DNA from: Alcaligenes sp. SORT26
Lineage (GTDB): Bacteria; Pseudomonadota; Gammaproteobacteria; Burkholderiales; Burkholderiaceae_B
Assembly (NCBI RefSeq): GCF_017377875.1
Contig: NZ_CP070975.1
Span: forward strand, 2,480,001-2,544,000
Direction: 5' to 3'
DNA length: 64,000 nucleotides
Below are positions 19,329-27,426 of this stretch, in pieces (position 1 is the first letter of the stretch; every line of letters starts with the position of its first letter). The notes under the pieces are model-generated. The model saw only the letters and a program-made list of their open reading frames with translations. It was not told the origin of the DNA and did no database searches. A program made the position numbers and the translations under genes.

Positions 19329-20060
19329 CTACTTCCCCGCCTGCACCGGACAGTCATCACGCACATGGCCCGAGACCGGGGCCAACAACAAGACCAAGGG
19401 TTGCGGCAAACCGGCATCGGGCGCGACACCCATTGCCAGCTTGTCCAGCACCCGGCGGATTGCCGTATCACGGCCCGCCTGCCCGGTAGAGCCCAACAAA
19501 TGCACGCGCTCTACCTGCCCATCCGGGTTCAACCAAAGCTGCATGGCCAGGCGATAGCCGCCGGGACGCGTCAGGGGCCTGCTGCACAAGTCATTACGCA
19601 CCGTCTGCTGCACACGCGTGACATAGGCGCTGTAATCATGGGCGCCATCGCGTACACCGGAGATATGGCTCAAGTTCAAGGGACGCTGCCCGGATGGCGC
19701 CCGGCCCGGCTTGCTGTCAGGCAGACGGATCACAATCGAGCGGTTATCCAGGTAATAGGCTTGCAGGCCCGAGCCCTCCAGCAAGGCGGCCAAGGCCTGG
19801 GTGCGTGTCATCTCGCCACGCACCGCTGGCATAGGTCGCTGGGGATCAGCACCGTCCAGCAGCACAGAGAGATCAGAACGCTGCCCATACACTTTCAAAG
19901 CCTGAGCCAAAGGCTGGGCCGCAATGTCGAAAGACAAGCGTTCAGAAGAATTTAGCAGGGTGTCAGCATCAGACCGGGCAACTGCGAGACTTGCGCAGGC
20001 AAATAACAAGAAAGCACCGAGTAACACCGCCACACTGATCGCCACCTGAGTCATGGTCAT
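19329..20060 (-). CDS. Periplasmic STN + TonB C-terminal domain protein (VreA-like receptor without barrel)
   Basis: About 243 residues from the ATG at 20060; upstream starts up to 20162 are possible, and none has a clear Shine-Dalgarno. A hydrophobic signal or anchor at residues 4-28 precedes an STN domain (SFDIAAQPLAQALKVYGQRSD; ALAALLEGSGLQAYYLDNRSIVI) at ~40-110. It is followed by a TonB-C-like domain at ~145-225 (YRLAMQLWLNPDGQVERVHLLG; DTAIRRVLDKL). There is no plug or barrel, so this is not a transporter but looks like a signalling module that a receptor would normally carry. I recall the same domain logic in VreA of P. aeruginosa. It heads the trio STN-sigma-FecR. A PhoB-box candidate lies 80 bp upstream of the ATG. 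Confidence 0.85.
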   Translation of the reverse strand: MTMTQVAISVAVLLGAFLLFACASLAVARSDADTLLNSSERLSFDIAAQPLAQALKVYGQRSDLSVLLDGADPQRPMPAVRGEMTRTQALAALLEGSGLQAYYLDNRSIVIRLPDSKPGRAPSGQRPLNLSHISGVRDGAHDYSAYVTRVQQTVRNDLCSRPLTRPGGYRLAMQLWLNPDGQVERVHLLGSTGQAGRDTAIRRVLDKLAMGVAPDAGLPQPLVLLLAPVSGHVRDDCPVQAGK

Positions 20061-20139
20061 GCGCACGTTAATTGGTCTAGCCGCGGCGTCGGACAGTGAA
20101 ACGAAAAGGGGTGAGGCGAGGCGATTGTAGAAGTCCCCA

Positions 20140-20157
20140 ATGACAACATAGTGACAG
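20140..20157 (-). promoter_or_regulatory. PhoB-box candidate upstream of the vreA-like gene
   Basis: On the minus strand the sequence reads CTGTCAC-TATG-TTGTCAT: two 7-bp direct half-sites separated by 4 bp. Compared with the E. coli Pho half-site CTGTCAT (last base T or C), the first half matches fully when C is allowed and the second matches 6 of 7. It points towards the STN-sigma-FecR genes, 80 bp before the ATG at 20060. The P. aeruginosa vre and pdt genes are phosphate-starvation induced, as recalled from the literature. This supports the same control here. Confidence 0.7.
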
Positions 20158-20211
20158 TCCAATCCCGCTTTTTTCTTGGCGCACTGCCCGGCCGGACAGT
20201 GCGCTCTCTGC

Positions 20212-21207
20212 TCAAGGCTCCTGCGTCTGTTGCAGTAACTGACTCAAGACCTTGCCATCCACGGTCACCGTATCGGCATCCAGCATGCCTGCCACATACG
20301 CCTGGGTGGCTTCCTGCTGTCGCTGGCGTCGCAAGGCATCGCGCAAGGCAGGCTCGACCTCCGCAAGCGAACGCAGGCTGGCGGGGCGCAGCTCCGCCAC
20401 TTTCAGAATATGCACACCATCGGCCTGCACAATCGGATCGCTGACTTGCCCCGGCTCCAGCTTGGTAACGATGGAACGCATGGCGGGCACCAGTTGGCTC
20501 AAGGGTAGAAACCCATTGTCGCCACCCCGCTCGGCGCTGACTCTTTCGTCCGAATGCTCTTTCGCCAGGGCTGCAAAATCCGCCTTGCCCTCGCGCATTT
20601 GCTTGACCCAGGCATCGGCTCTTTTCCTGGCTTGCGCCAAGGCCTGTTCATCCTTGTCCGGCACGCTTAGAAAGATCTGGCTCAGACGGTACATGGGAGG
20701 CAATTGGAACTGATCCTGATTGGCCTGATATGCCGTTTGCAGATCCTGTTCGGACGGATAGTCGGCCGCGGGCTCAGACACGGATTGCAGATAGCTGCGC
20801 AGAATGACCTGGTTTTGCGCTTCTTCAATCGCGCGATGGACTTCGGCCTTTTTATCCCACTCCTGGGCCTTGGCCTGCTCCACTACAGCTTTCTCGGCCA
20901 GACGGCTGCGCAGCCACTGCTCCAGCACCACACGATCATTACGCATGGCGTCACGCTGGGCAGGAGGCAAAATCTGCAGGAATTGTTGCAACTCGTCCTG
21001 GCTGACCGCTACTTGTCCCAAGGTTGCGACCGCCGGTGTGGCAACGGTCTGGTTTACCGTCGCAGCCGGTGTGCTGATCTGCTGCCCGGCAGGCGCTTTT
21101 TGCGGCTGCTGGGCTTGGGCATCACCATTTTTTCCACAACCCACCAACAAGGCCGACAGGCTCAGGGCCAGCACACTTTGCAGCAGGAATTTGGGGTGCG
21201 TCATCAT
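20212..21207 (-). CDS. Lipoprotein peptidyl-prolyl cis-trans isomerase (PpiC/SurA-like)
   Basis: About 331 residues. An N-terminal lipoprotein signal has lipobox LVGC near residue 22, followed by a Gln/Pro/Ala-rich linker. A SurA-N-like helical region (QDELQQFLQILPPAQRDAM) precedes a parvulin domain at ~150-255 (YRLSQIFLSV; ADFAALAKEHSDERVSAERGGDNGFL; LEPGQVSDPIVQADGVHILKV). Such proteins chaperone outer-membrane proteins or exported polypeptides in the periplasm. It is the last gene of the tpsB-exb operon before the signalling trio. I recall a PpiC-type isomerase (PA0699) in the related P. aeruginosa locus. The start could be ATG 21207, ATG 21204 or GTG 21213; a GGTGA site favours one of the two ATGs. 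A likely role is keeping the very long TpsA export-competent. Confidence 0.88.
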   Translation of the reverse strand: MMTHPKFLLQSVLALSLSALLVGCGKNGDAQAQQPQKAPAGQQISTPAATVNQTVATPAVATLGQVAVSQDELQQFLQILPPAQRDAMRNDRVVLEQWLRSRLAEKAVVEQAKAQEWDKKAEVHRAIEEAQNQVILRSYLQSVSEPAADYPSEQDLQTAYQANQDQFQLPPMYRLSQIFLSVPDKDEQALAQARKRADAWVKQMREGKADFAALAKEHSDERVSAERGGDNGFLPLSQLVPAMRSIVTKLEPGQVSDPIVQADGVHILKVAELRPASLRSLAEVEPALRDALRRQRQQEATQAYVAGMLDADTVTVDGKVLSQLLQQTQEP

Positions 21208-21218
21208 GCTCACCGGAC

Positions 21219-21740
21219 TCAGGCCTGGGCGGCTTCAGTTTGTTCGGTTTCGGCTGGCTCAACCGGCGCTGGCGTTGCGTCTTGCTCGCCAGCCGCCTGT
21301 TCACCAATGACCGCCTGATTCGCCGCCGCGTACTGGCGCAGGAACAGCAGGAACTCTTGCAACAAGCGATCCCACAATTCAGCCGTCGCTTGCAGATAGG
21401 TCGGTGCAACACCACCGGCCACAATCACGTCCATTTCCAGCACCAGAAACTCGCCTTGCACAGCCAAACGGGCGAAGCGCTTGCCGATATTCCAGGCTGA
21501 CTCGATCCCGGCAGGCATCTCGCCTTGCACACGCAAGGCGCAGCTCAAGGTGTAGTCCAGTGCTTGATCGGCTTCATTCGCCGGATTGCCCAGACGCAGC
21601 GCAAAGCCAATGCCCTGCGAGGCCGACAACAGTTGACGATTACCAGCCTGTTCGGACTCGGTGACGCGATAGCCCATCTGCTGCAATAACTCCTGCAATT
21701 GCTTCAAGGAGACGGATTGGATGGTTTGGGAGTCAGTCAT
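21219..21740 (-). CDS. YbjN-domain protein of unknown function
   Basis: A 173-residue protein without signal peptide or membrane segment. The fold pattern LKQLQELLQQMGYRVTES, SQGIGFALRLGNPA and AWNIGKRFARLAVQGEFLVLEMDV matches the YbjN/type III chaperone-like family (DUF1790). The last ~25 residues are an acidic Ala/Glu/Thr-rich tail. An AAGGAAT ribosome site precedes the ATG at 21740. YbjN-like proteins often resemble secretion chaperones; cytoplasmic binding to an exported partner of this operon is possible but inferred. It lies between the coiled-coil protein and the isomerase. Confidence 0.75.
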   Translation of the reverse strand: MTDSQTIQSVSLKQLQELLQQMGYRVTESEQAGNRQLLSASQGIGFALRLGNPANEADQALDYTLSCALRVQGEMPAGIESAWNIGKRFARLAVQGEFLVLEMDVIVAGGVAPTYLQATAELWDRLLQEFLLFLRQYAAANQAVIGEQAAGEQDATPAPVEPAETEQTEAAQA

Positions 21741-21772
21741 ACATATTCCTTGTGGGTATCAATCAATAAGGC

Positions 21773-22486
21773 TCAAGGCGCTACCGGCGGCGCTGTCGTT
21801 TCGGCTGCGCCGGGCGTGTACAAGCCGTCGTAAAGCTTGTCGCCCAACGCCTGGGCGTGCTCGTCAAACTTCACACGCGCCGAGGCGGCCAGCGGTTGTC
21901 GAATCTTGAGCAAATCACCGGTACTGAACTGCTCATACGCCGCCAGAATTTCTTTCCCGGCGGCATACAGCTCCTTGTTTTTTGCCGTACACAGCGCCAA
22001 TTCCTCTTCACGCTGAGCCAGACTGGACGCCAGGCTGGCTCGCTGCGTTTCTGTAGCACGAGCTTGCACCTGCAAGGTTTCAAACTCGTTACGCGCACGG
22101 CCTAATTGCGATTGCGCTGCCGCCACTTGCTGACGAGCAGAGGTCTTGATGCCCTCCTGCTCGTCTTTCAGGGTTTGCGCCTGCTGGCTGGACTTGTCCA
22201 AACGGGCCTTGAGCTGCTCGACTTCTTTGCGGGCCGCATCACGCTCTGTTTCTGCGGCCGTTTTCGCCGCCGTCAACTGCGCTTGCTGGCTTTGCAACTG
22301 CTGCAATTGCTGGGTGCTGGAGCGCAACTGCGTGCGCAGTCGCTCCTCCATATCCGATTTTTGTGCCATGGCTGGGCCAGCCCACGGGCCCAAACCCGCC
22401 AGCAACACAGCGCACAGCGTCATGGCAAAAGGCTTGCGCCCGCTTGGCTGTACACGCTGCTTCCAGGATGAATTCAATATCTTCAT
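21773..22486 (-). CDS. Periplasmic coiled-coil protein, function unknown
   Basis: A 237-residue protein with a signal peptide (hydrophobic 20-36, cleavage around AMAQ). A long heptad-rich coiled coil follows at ~45-165, with many Gln, Glu, Lys and Ala (LRTQLRSSTQQLQQLQSQ; RKEVEQLKARLDKSSQQA). A short non-coiled C-terminal part (KNKELYAAGKEILAAYEQF; ALGDKLYDGLY) contains one Cys. The ATG is 3 bp after the porin stop, so it is translationally coupled. It may be a periplasmic scaffold or tether between the inner-membrane TonB-ExbBD complex and outer-membrane parts. That role is inference; no named family was recognised. Confidence 0.75.
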   Translation of the reverse strand: MKILNSSWKQRVQPSGRKPFAMTLCAVLLAGLGPWAGPAMAQKSDMEERLRTQLRSSTQQLQQLQSQQAQLTAAKTAAETERDAARKEVEQLKARLDKSSQQAQTLKDEQEGIKTSARQQVAAAQSQLGRARNEFETLQVQARATETQRASLASSLAQREEELALCTAKNKELYAAGKEILAAYEQFSTGDLLKIRQPLAASARVKFDEHAQALGDKLYDGLYTPGAAETTAPPVAP

Positions 22487-22489
22487 GGC

Positions 22490-24208
22490 TTAGAACCTGG
22501 CGTTAAGTTCAAGCTGGATGATGTCGATAGACAGCGGCGCACCATACACTTCCTTGGAACTGCTCCAGCGCAGGTGACCTGTCACGTTCTTCTCGAAGGC
22601 GTAGCCTGCACCTACAAAGTAGCCACGTGCATTGGTGCCACCCAGGTGGAAGGAAGAGTCGTTATAGCCATCGGGCATGGCATCCGGTTCGATGTACTTG
22701 TAGCCCGCAAATGCCAGCCAGTCGCCCTTGTCTTTCAGGCCCAGGCTGCTGCCCAAGGTGGCTTGCACCATCCAGGCATTGCCACCACTTTCGATGCCGG
22801 TCGGGTTGCCGGAAGCATCGTAAGTACCGTTGGAGGCGATGTTATGCAGGCCACCAGCGCGATCGGCCATCTTGTTGCTGTCGTAGGCCAGGTTACGCAC
22901 GTAATTACCGGCAAGACGCAGGCTCAGGCCATTCATGACTTCGGTGTCCCAGCGCATGTTCACGTCCAGCAAGTTGAACTTGGAAGCCAGGCCCACGTAC
23001 TGCCATTCGTTCCAGTTCTTGGGGTCTGCCGACCACTGGCGAATGTCACGCAAGAGGAACACGGTATTGCCCTTTTGCATGAAGGCTGGGCGCGACCAGT
23101 CGGTATCGCACACATCGCTGGACGAATACAGCGTGCAGGCGCTGGAGCGCTGGCCCGCGATATTGTCGAAGTGGTAATACGCCAGGCTACCGCGCAGATT
23201 ATTGCGCTCGTTGATCTTCCATTCGGCACCGATCTGCGCACCCAGCAGCCATTTGTTTTCACTGGAACCTTCGGACAGGCTATTGCGATCCCACGGCGTG
23301 TTGGCGTATTCCAGCGCGTACGCACCCAGGTTACCGAATACCGTTACGGGACGATCTGACAGGGCGTGTTTGAAGGCAGCAGAAATACCGTCCACATTCA
23401 GATCAGACGACCACAGCAAATCGGTGGAATCAAAGGGGCTGGACGCACGGCCCGCCACAATGGTGGCCCAATCCGTGGGCCGGTAGGACAAGTAAGCCTG
23501 ATCCAGCCACAGGTGCTTTTTACCCATGCCATTACCCAAGGTGTCGGACGTGGACACCGGGTTGTCGTCGCTCCCCGTGGCCAGACGGATACCCGCCTCC
23601 CAACGCTCGGACAGCGTCGCTTTCACTCCCAGACGGGCACGGATACGCCACAGATTTCGACGGTCCTGGCGGCTGTTCAGATAAGGAATCTTCAGGCCAT
23701 ACGGCTTGTTCTCGACCACGGTCGGAATGGGGCCGTTGTCGTTCCACTTGGCAAAGTTGATCAGCTCATTGCTGTTCGCACCATCCATCAGGCGCGACTC
23801 GTTACGCACCCGTACATCGCCCTCAACCGTGATACGCGACACCCAATCCGGGAAGGTATTGGGCTGGGCCCAGTTTTCGGCCTTGGCCTGCGACATGACT
23901 TCGTTTTTGACTTCCTCGCGAATCTGCTCACGCACCGTTTCGGGGATGTAGGTCACGCGCACATCACCCGGCTGAGCCTGGGCCGCACCCGCCGCACCAA
24001 TATCAGCTTTGCGGGCCTGGGCCGCTTCTGCCTCGGCCTGGGCCACCAGCGCATCGGCCTGGGCCTGTGGCAAGACCCCTTGCTGCACCAGCAAGCGAAT
24101 CAGATTAACGGTGGCGTTCTGGGATGGCGCCTGAGCCAGCACGGGGCTAGCTGTGCAGGTCAAGGCCAGCGCCACCGCGCAAGCCAGCCGAGTAGGATGG
24201 GATTTCAT
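22490..24208 (-). CDS. Putative outer-membrane porin (Porin_5-like)
   Basis: A 572-residue protein from the ATG at 24208. The signal peptide ends at PVLAQA. A short helical stretch (~residues 35-60, LVQQGVLPQAQADALVAQAEAEA) is followed by an alternating, aromatic-rich barrel with typical strands (VSRITVEGDVRVRNESR; LWRIRARLGVKATLSERWEAGIRLATG; WLDQAYLSYRPTDWATIVAGR). It ends LELNARF with a C-terminal Phe, as expected for a BamA substrate. The pattern fits the 'putative porin' family often found beside TonB/ExbBD and TPS genes. It could provide a second outer-membrane path or a sensor. Two Cys in an extracellular-type loop (SSACTLYSSSDVCDTD) could form a disulfide. Confidence 0.85.
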   Translation of the reverse strand: MKSHPTRLACAVALALTCTASPVLAQAPSQNATVNLIRLLVQQGVLPQAQADALVAQAEAEAAQARKADIGAAGAAQAQPGDVRVTYIPETVREQIREEVKNEVMSQAKAENWAQPNTFPDWVSRITVEGDVRVRNESRLMDGANSNELINFAKWNDNGPIPTVVENKPYGLKIPYLNSRQDRRNLWRIRARLGVKATLSERWEAGIRLATGSDDNPVSTSDTLGNGMGKKHLWLDQAYLSYRPTDWATIVAGRASSPFDSTDLLWSSDLNVDGISAAFKHALSDRPVTVFGNLGAYALEYANTPWDRNSLSEGSSENKWLLGAQIGAEWKINERNNLRGSLAYYHFDNIAGQRSSACTLYSSSDVCDTDWSRPAFMQKGNTVFLLRDIRQWSADPKNWNEWQYVGLASKFNLLDVNMRWDTEVMNGLSLRLAGNYVRNLAYDSNKMADRAGGLHNIASNGTYDASGNPTGIESGGNAWMVQATLGSSLGLKDKGDWLAFAGYKYIEPDAMPDGYNDSSFHLGGTNARGYFVGAGYAFEKNVTGHLRWSSSKEVYGAPLSIDIIQLELNARF

Positions 24209-24251
24209 GAAAAGCGCACTCCAAATCATTCGGTCAAAAATGGGCAGACAA

Positions 24252-24971
24252 TCAACTGGGCCTACGACCCGTCACCTGGGCACGAATAGGCATGCTTACC
24301 GACGCCGGGGGCCGCTCGCTCAAGCGCCCTACTTCACGCAAGGCGGCGATCAGCGCCGTATCAATCTCGGTATCGCCCGAGGACTGCGACAGGGCGACAC
24401 GGGTAATGGACCCGTCTTCGGTCAGCCACAACTGCACCTGGACGCGGTAGACCAGGTTGCGGGTGCGGCTGTCTTCACGCAGGATCTTTTGCAGCGCATA
24501 GGCCAGGTACTGGCTATAGGTGGCATTGCCTGCACGGCCACCGCCGCTGCCGCCCATGCCCCGCCCCTGTCCGGCACTGATGTTGAAGCTGTCAGTACCG
24601 GCCTGGGCGTCGCTGTCCATTTGCATCGGGTCTGACAAATCGTCCGATGGCGTGGGAGGCGCTTCATCCTGCGGTTGAGGTTCTTCAACAGGCGTAGGCT
24701 CGGGTTCAGGCTCCGGCTCGACCACTTCCTCTTCTTTGGGCTCTTCAGGCTCTGGTGGAGGTTCGGGCTCGGGCGGTGGTGGAGGCGGTGGCGGCAAGGG
24801 AATCAACATGGGCTCTTTGGGCACCTGGCGTTTGATCCCCGCCATGTCATTGGCCCATTTCCAGACCCACCAGCCCAGCAGCGCCACCAGCACCACAACC
24901 AGCACCCTGATAGCCAAGCGACGCCAGCGTGCGCGTTCGGTGGCTTGCGGTTTGGATGAGTTTGGCAACAT
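24252..24971 (-). CDS. TonB-family energy transducer
   Basis: A 239-residue protein. A single N-terminal membrane anchor lies at ~20-42 (IRVLVVVLVALLGWWVWKW). A Pro/Glu-rich rigid spacer of about 70 residues follows (PPPPPPPPEPEPPPEPEEP), then a Gly-rich link and a TonB C-terminal domain at ~150-230 (YSQYLAYALQKILRED; VQVQLWLTEDGSITRVALSQSSGD). This is the usual layout of TonB, which transmits proton-motive energy from ExbBD to outer-membrane receptors. Because it is embedded in the TPS operon, 19 bp after exbD, it is probably dedicated to this locus. Confidence 0.93.
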   Translation of the reverse strand: MLPNSSKPQATERARWRRLAIRVLVVVLVALLGWWVWKWANDMAGIKRQVPKEPMLIPLPPPPPPPPEPEPPPEPEEPKEEEVVEPEPEPEPTPVEEPQPQDEAPPTPSDDLSDPMQMDSDAQAGTDSFNISAGQGRGMGGSGGGRAGNATYSQYLAYALQKILREDSRTRNLVYRVQVQLWLTEDGSITRVALSQSSGDTEIDTALIAALREVGRLSERPPASVSMPIRAQVTGRRPS

Positions 24972-24990
24972 CGTTAGAACACCAAGTAAC

Positions 24991-25404
24991 TTACTGAGGT
25001 TTGCCGGTCACCAGACCGACCTGGGACAGCTCCAAGCGCCGCAACACATCCAGCACTTCCACCACTTTCTGGTACTGCACGATGCTGTCGCCGCGCACAA
25101 TCACCGGGAAGTCCGGGTTCAGGGCTTTCTCGGTACGCAGGCGGTCTTCCAGCTCGGGCAAGGTCACCGGATACGCATCCAGAAACACCTGGCCCGCCTC
25201 ATTAATGGAAATCGCTTTGGTCTTGGGCTGGACCAGGGACACGGTAGAACTGGCCTTGGGCAAATTCACCTGAATCCCGGAGATCTGTGCGGTGGCGGTC
25301 AGGATGAACATGACCAGCACCACCATCAGCACATCGACCAGCGGGGTAATGTTGATACCGTCAACGGCTGCGGAATCATCGTCGTCGTCTCGTAGGGCTG
25401 CCAT
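24991..25404 (-). CDS. exbD: ExbD biopolymer transport protein
   Basis: A 137-residue inner-membrane protein. After an acidic N-terminus (DDDDD) comes a single membrane helix starting with INITPLVDVLMVVLVMFI. Asp24 in this helix is the conserved proton-pathway aspartate of ExbD/TolR. The periplasmic domain (PVTLPELEDRLRTE; VIVRGDSIVQYQKVVEVLDVLRR) is complete. It is 9 bp from the exbB-type gene and 19 bp from tonB. It acts with ExbB and TonB to use the proton-motive force. Confidence 0.95.
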   Translation of the reverse strand: MAALRDDDDDSAAVDGINITPLVDVLMVVLVMFILTATAQISGIQVNLPKASSTVSLVQPKTKAISINEAGQVFLDAYPVTLPELEDRLRTEKALNPDFPVIVRGDSIVQYQKVVEVLDVLRRLELSQVGLVTGKPQ

Positions 25405-25413
25405 GTCCGTTCC

Positions 25414-27375
25414 TTATGCCGAACCAGCAGCCTGGGCGTTCGCCAGATCAAGGTCAGCGCCTTGAGCCAGTGCCGCCTCGTGCTTGTCATGTTTGCTCTT
25501 GGGCGCGGCCGTGTTCTGACCATGCACTTCGGCCAGACGAGTCACGAACTCGTCCACAAACACACGCATATCGGCGCTGACCTCTTTATTGCGGCCAACC
25601 AGGCGGTTGTAGCCAAACAAGGCAGGAATCGCGACGAACAGGCCCATGGCGGTAGCCAGCAAAGCGGCGGCCATACCGGGGGCAATGGCGTTGATGTTCA
25701 CATCCCCTGCCATCGCCGTGCCCAGGAACACGACCATAATCCCCAGCACCGTGCCGAGCAGACCGATATAAGGGCCACCGGCAATCGCGTTGGACAAGAT
25801 GCCCAAACGTGCGCCCAGTGCCTGATTTTCTTGTGTACGTACGCCATCCATGGAAGCACGAATGGCTTCAATACTGTTGGGGGACAGCGCTTTCATGCCT
25901 TGGGCCTGACGGTTGTGCAGCTCTTTCACACCCATGCGATACAAGCGCCATAGCGAGGAGTGGGCAAAGTTCTGTTCGGCCTTGGCGTCGGTCTGCACCG
26001 CATCCAGCTTGCCGCCGGATTCACCAAAGGCGTCACGGAACTGGCGGTTGGCTTCTTGCACACGGCCTACCTGGCGGCTCTTGCGATACATGATGACCCA
26101 GGACTGGAACATCATGAACACCAGCACGGCGATCACAATCCAGGCGTCCATAGGCACGGCTTTGAGCAGGAATCCCAAGGCGCCAAAACCAAAACCGGAC
26201 TGCTCTTCATCCACGCCGTACGCCACAAGGCGGGACTCGGCACCCTGGGCCAGCGCGTCGGCATAAATCAGGGCAGCAGGTCGGGCGATCTTGGACAAGC
26301 GCAGCTCGTCGATAGCACCGACAAAAGGCGCGTACTGAGTGGCAGGTACGGCGGCTGGAGCCGCGCTTTCAGTAGCGGCAAGGGCCGGAGCCGCAGCGGC
26401 ACCCGCTGTTGCACCCTCGGCAGTAGCCGTTTCAGCAGCAGGGGCCACAGGAGTCGCCAGCACAGCGCCCGGCACATCCGCACCCAGGGCGGCAACGGTA
26501 TTCAAGGGTGGCAGGCTGGCATTCAGCGAAGCCGTAGCACGGCCTTGCACGTACAAAATGACTTGGCTGCCATCGGCTGTAACGGCCAGATGCTGCCAGG
26601 TATTGGGCGACAAAGGCGCACCGGCCGGGCTGCGTTGGCCATTGATTTCTACAAAGGGCACGCCCTGGTCCAGACCGATCAAAAAGCTGTTCGCGCCATC
26701 ACGACGGGCATAGACTAATTGCTGGGCTTGAGGCTGGTCTGCACGTACCCAGGCACTAAAGGAAAAAGCACCGGCAGCAGGCACCGCCAGGGAGGGGCTG
26801 GCAGGCAACATCAAAGGCGCAGCACCCACAAACTGGGCGGCACGGCCGGATACCCCATCCGTCACTCCTGCTGGGGCCGTTTGAGCATGGTTGGTATAGG
26901 CTGTGCTGTCACGCGAAGGCGCACCAGCGGCACCATCAAAGTGGTAGACCAGGGTGTAGTTGGGATCAAAGGTGATCTGGCCGTTGGAAGCCACCGGGGC
27001 TTTCTCATTGCCGTAGTACATCCAGATATCCTGCTTCTGGCTGGCCATCACCTCGGGAATATCCACCCAGATCAGCGCCATGCCCATCAAGGGATCAAAG
27101 CTTTCGATCTGGTGGTTCAGCACGGTCTGATCATCGCCGGACACAAAGCGCAGGTCCGAGCCGTTTTCATTGGTGCCATCAAAGGAAAAATTGCCGGTGT
27201 GCAGACGCACCAGCAAAGGGGTGCGGCCTACGTTCTCGCTGATCGCGCCACCCTCGGGCGTGGTATCAACGGAGATTTGCTTGCGGTACTGCCAATCAGG
27301 CTGCCACCAGGCCTGCGCCACGGCGGGTAGCCAGCCCACCATCACGGCGAGCATCAAAAGAAGAAGGCGTTTCAT
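25414..27375 (-). CDS. exbB: ExbB/TolQ proton channel fused to DUF2341 and LamG-like lectin domain
   Basis: A 653-residue fusion. A signal peptide (1-22) precedes a DUF2341-like domain at ~24-130 (WWQPDWQYRKQISVDTT; IWMYYGNEKAPV). A concanavalin/LamG-like domain follows at ~150-385 (FDGAAGAPSRDSTAYTNHA; FSFSAWVRADQPQAQQL; WQHLAVTADGSQVILYVQG), interrupted by an Ala/Pro/Thr-rich stretch at ~315-345. Then comes the ExbB core at ~405-610, with a first helix (AWIVIAVLVFMMFQSWVIM) and the typical pair GPYIGLLGTVLGIMVVFLG and AALLATAMGLFVAIPALFGYN. Ordinary ExbB is about 240 residues with a short periplasmic N-terminus. Here more than 380 residues precede the channel and should face the periplasm. 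ExbD follows after 9 bp. It probably energises the dedicated TonB; the lectin-like part may sense or hold a polymer or the TpsA chain. Confidence 0.92.
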   Translation of the reverse strand: MKRLLLLMLAVMVGWLPAVAQAWWQPDWQYRKQISVDTTPEGGAISENVGRTPLLVRLHTGNFSFDGTNENGSDLRFVSGDDQTVLNHQIESFDPLMGMALIWVDIPEVMASQKQDIWMYYGNEKAPVASNGQITFDPNYTLVYHFDGAAGAPSRDSTAYTNHAQTAPAGVTDGVSGRAAQFVGAAPLMLPASPSLAVPAAGAFSFSAWVRADQPQAQQLVYARRDGANSFLIGLDQGVPFVEINGQRSPAGAPLSPNTWQHLAVTADGSQVILYVQGRATASLNASLPPLNTVAALGADVPGAVLATPVAPAAETATAEGATAGAAAAPALAATESAAPAAVPATQYAPFVGAIDELRLSKIARPAALIYADALAQGAESRLVAYGVDEEQSGFGFGALGFLLKAVPMDAWIVIAVLVFMMFQSWVIMYRKSRQVGRVQEANRQFRDAFGESGGKLDAVQTDAKAEQNFAHSSLWRLYRMGVKELHNRQAQGMKALSPNSIEAIRASMDGVRTQENQALGARLGILSNAIAGGPYIGLLGTVLGIMVVFLGTAMAGDVNINAIAPGMAAALLATAMGLFVAIPALFGYNRLVGRNKEVSADMRVFVDEFVTRLAEVHGQNTAAPKSKHDKHEAALAQGADLDLANAQAAGSA

Positions 27376-27426
27376 GATCGAATTACTCCGGGAACAAATT
27401 CAGGCAGATTGTTCTGGCTAAGGGGG

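Noticed and set aside
22574-24289. Plus-strand open frames opposite the porin gene
   Set aside because: The sense gene has signal peptide, barrel pattern and terminal Phe; the antisense frames have none.
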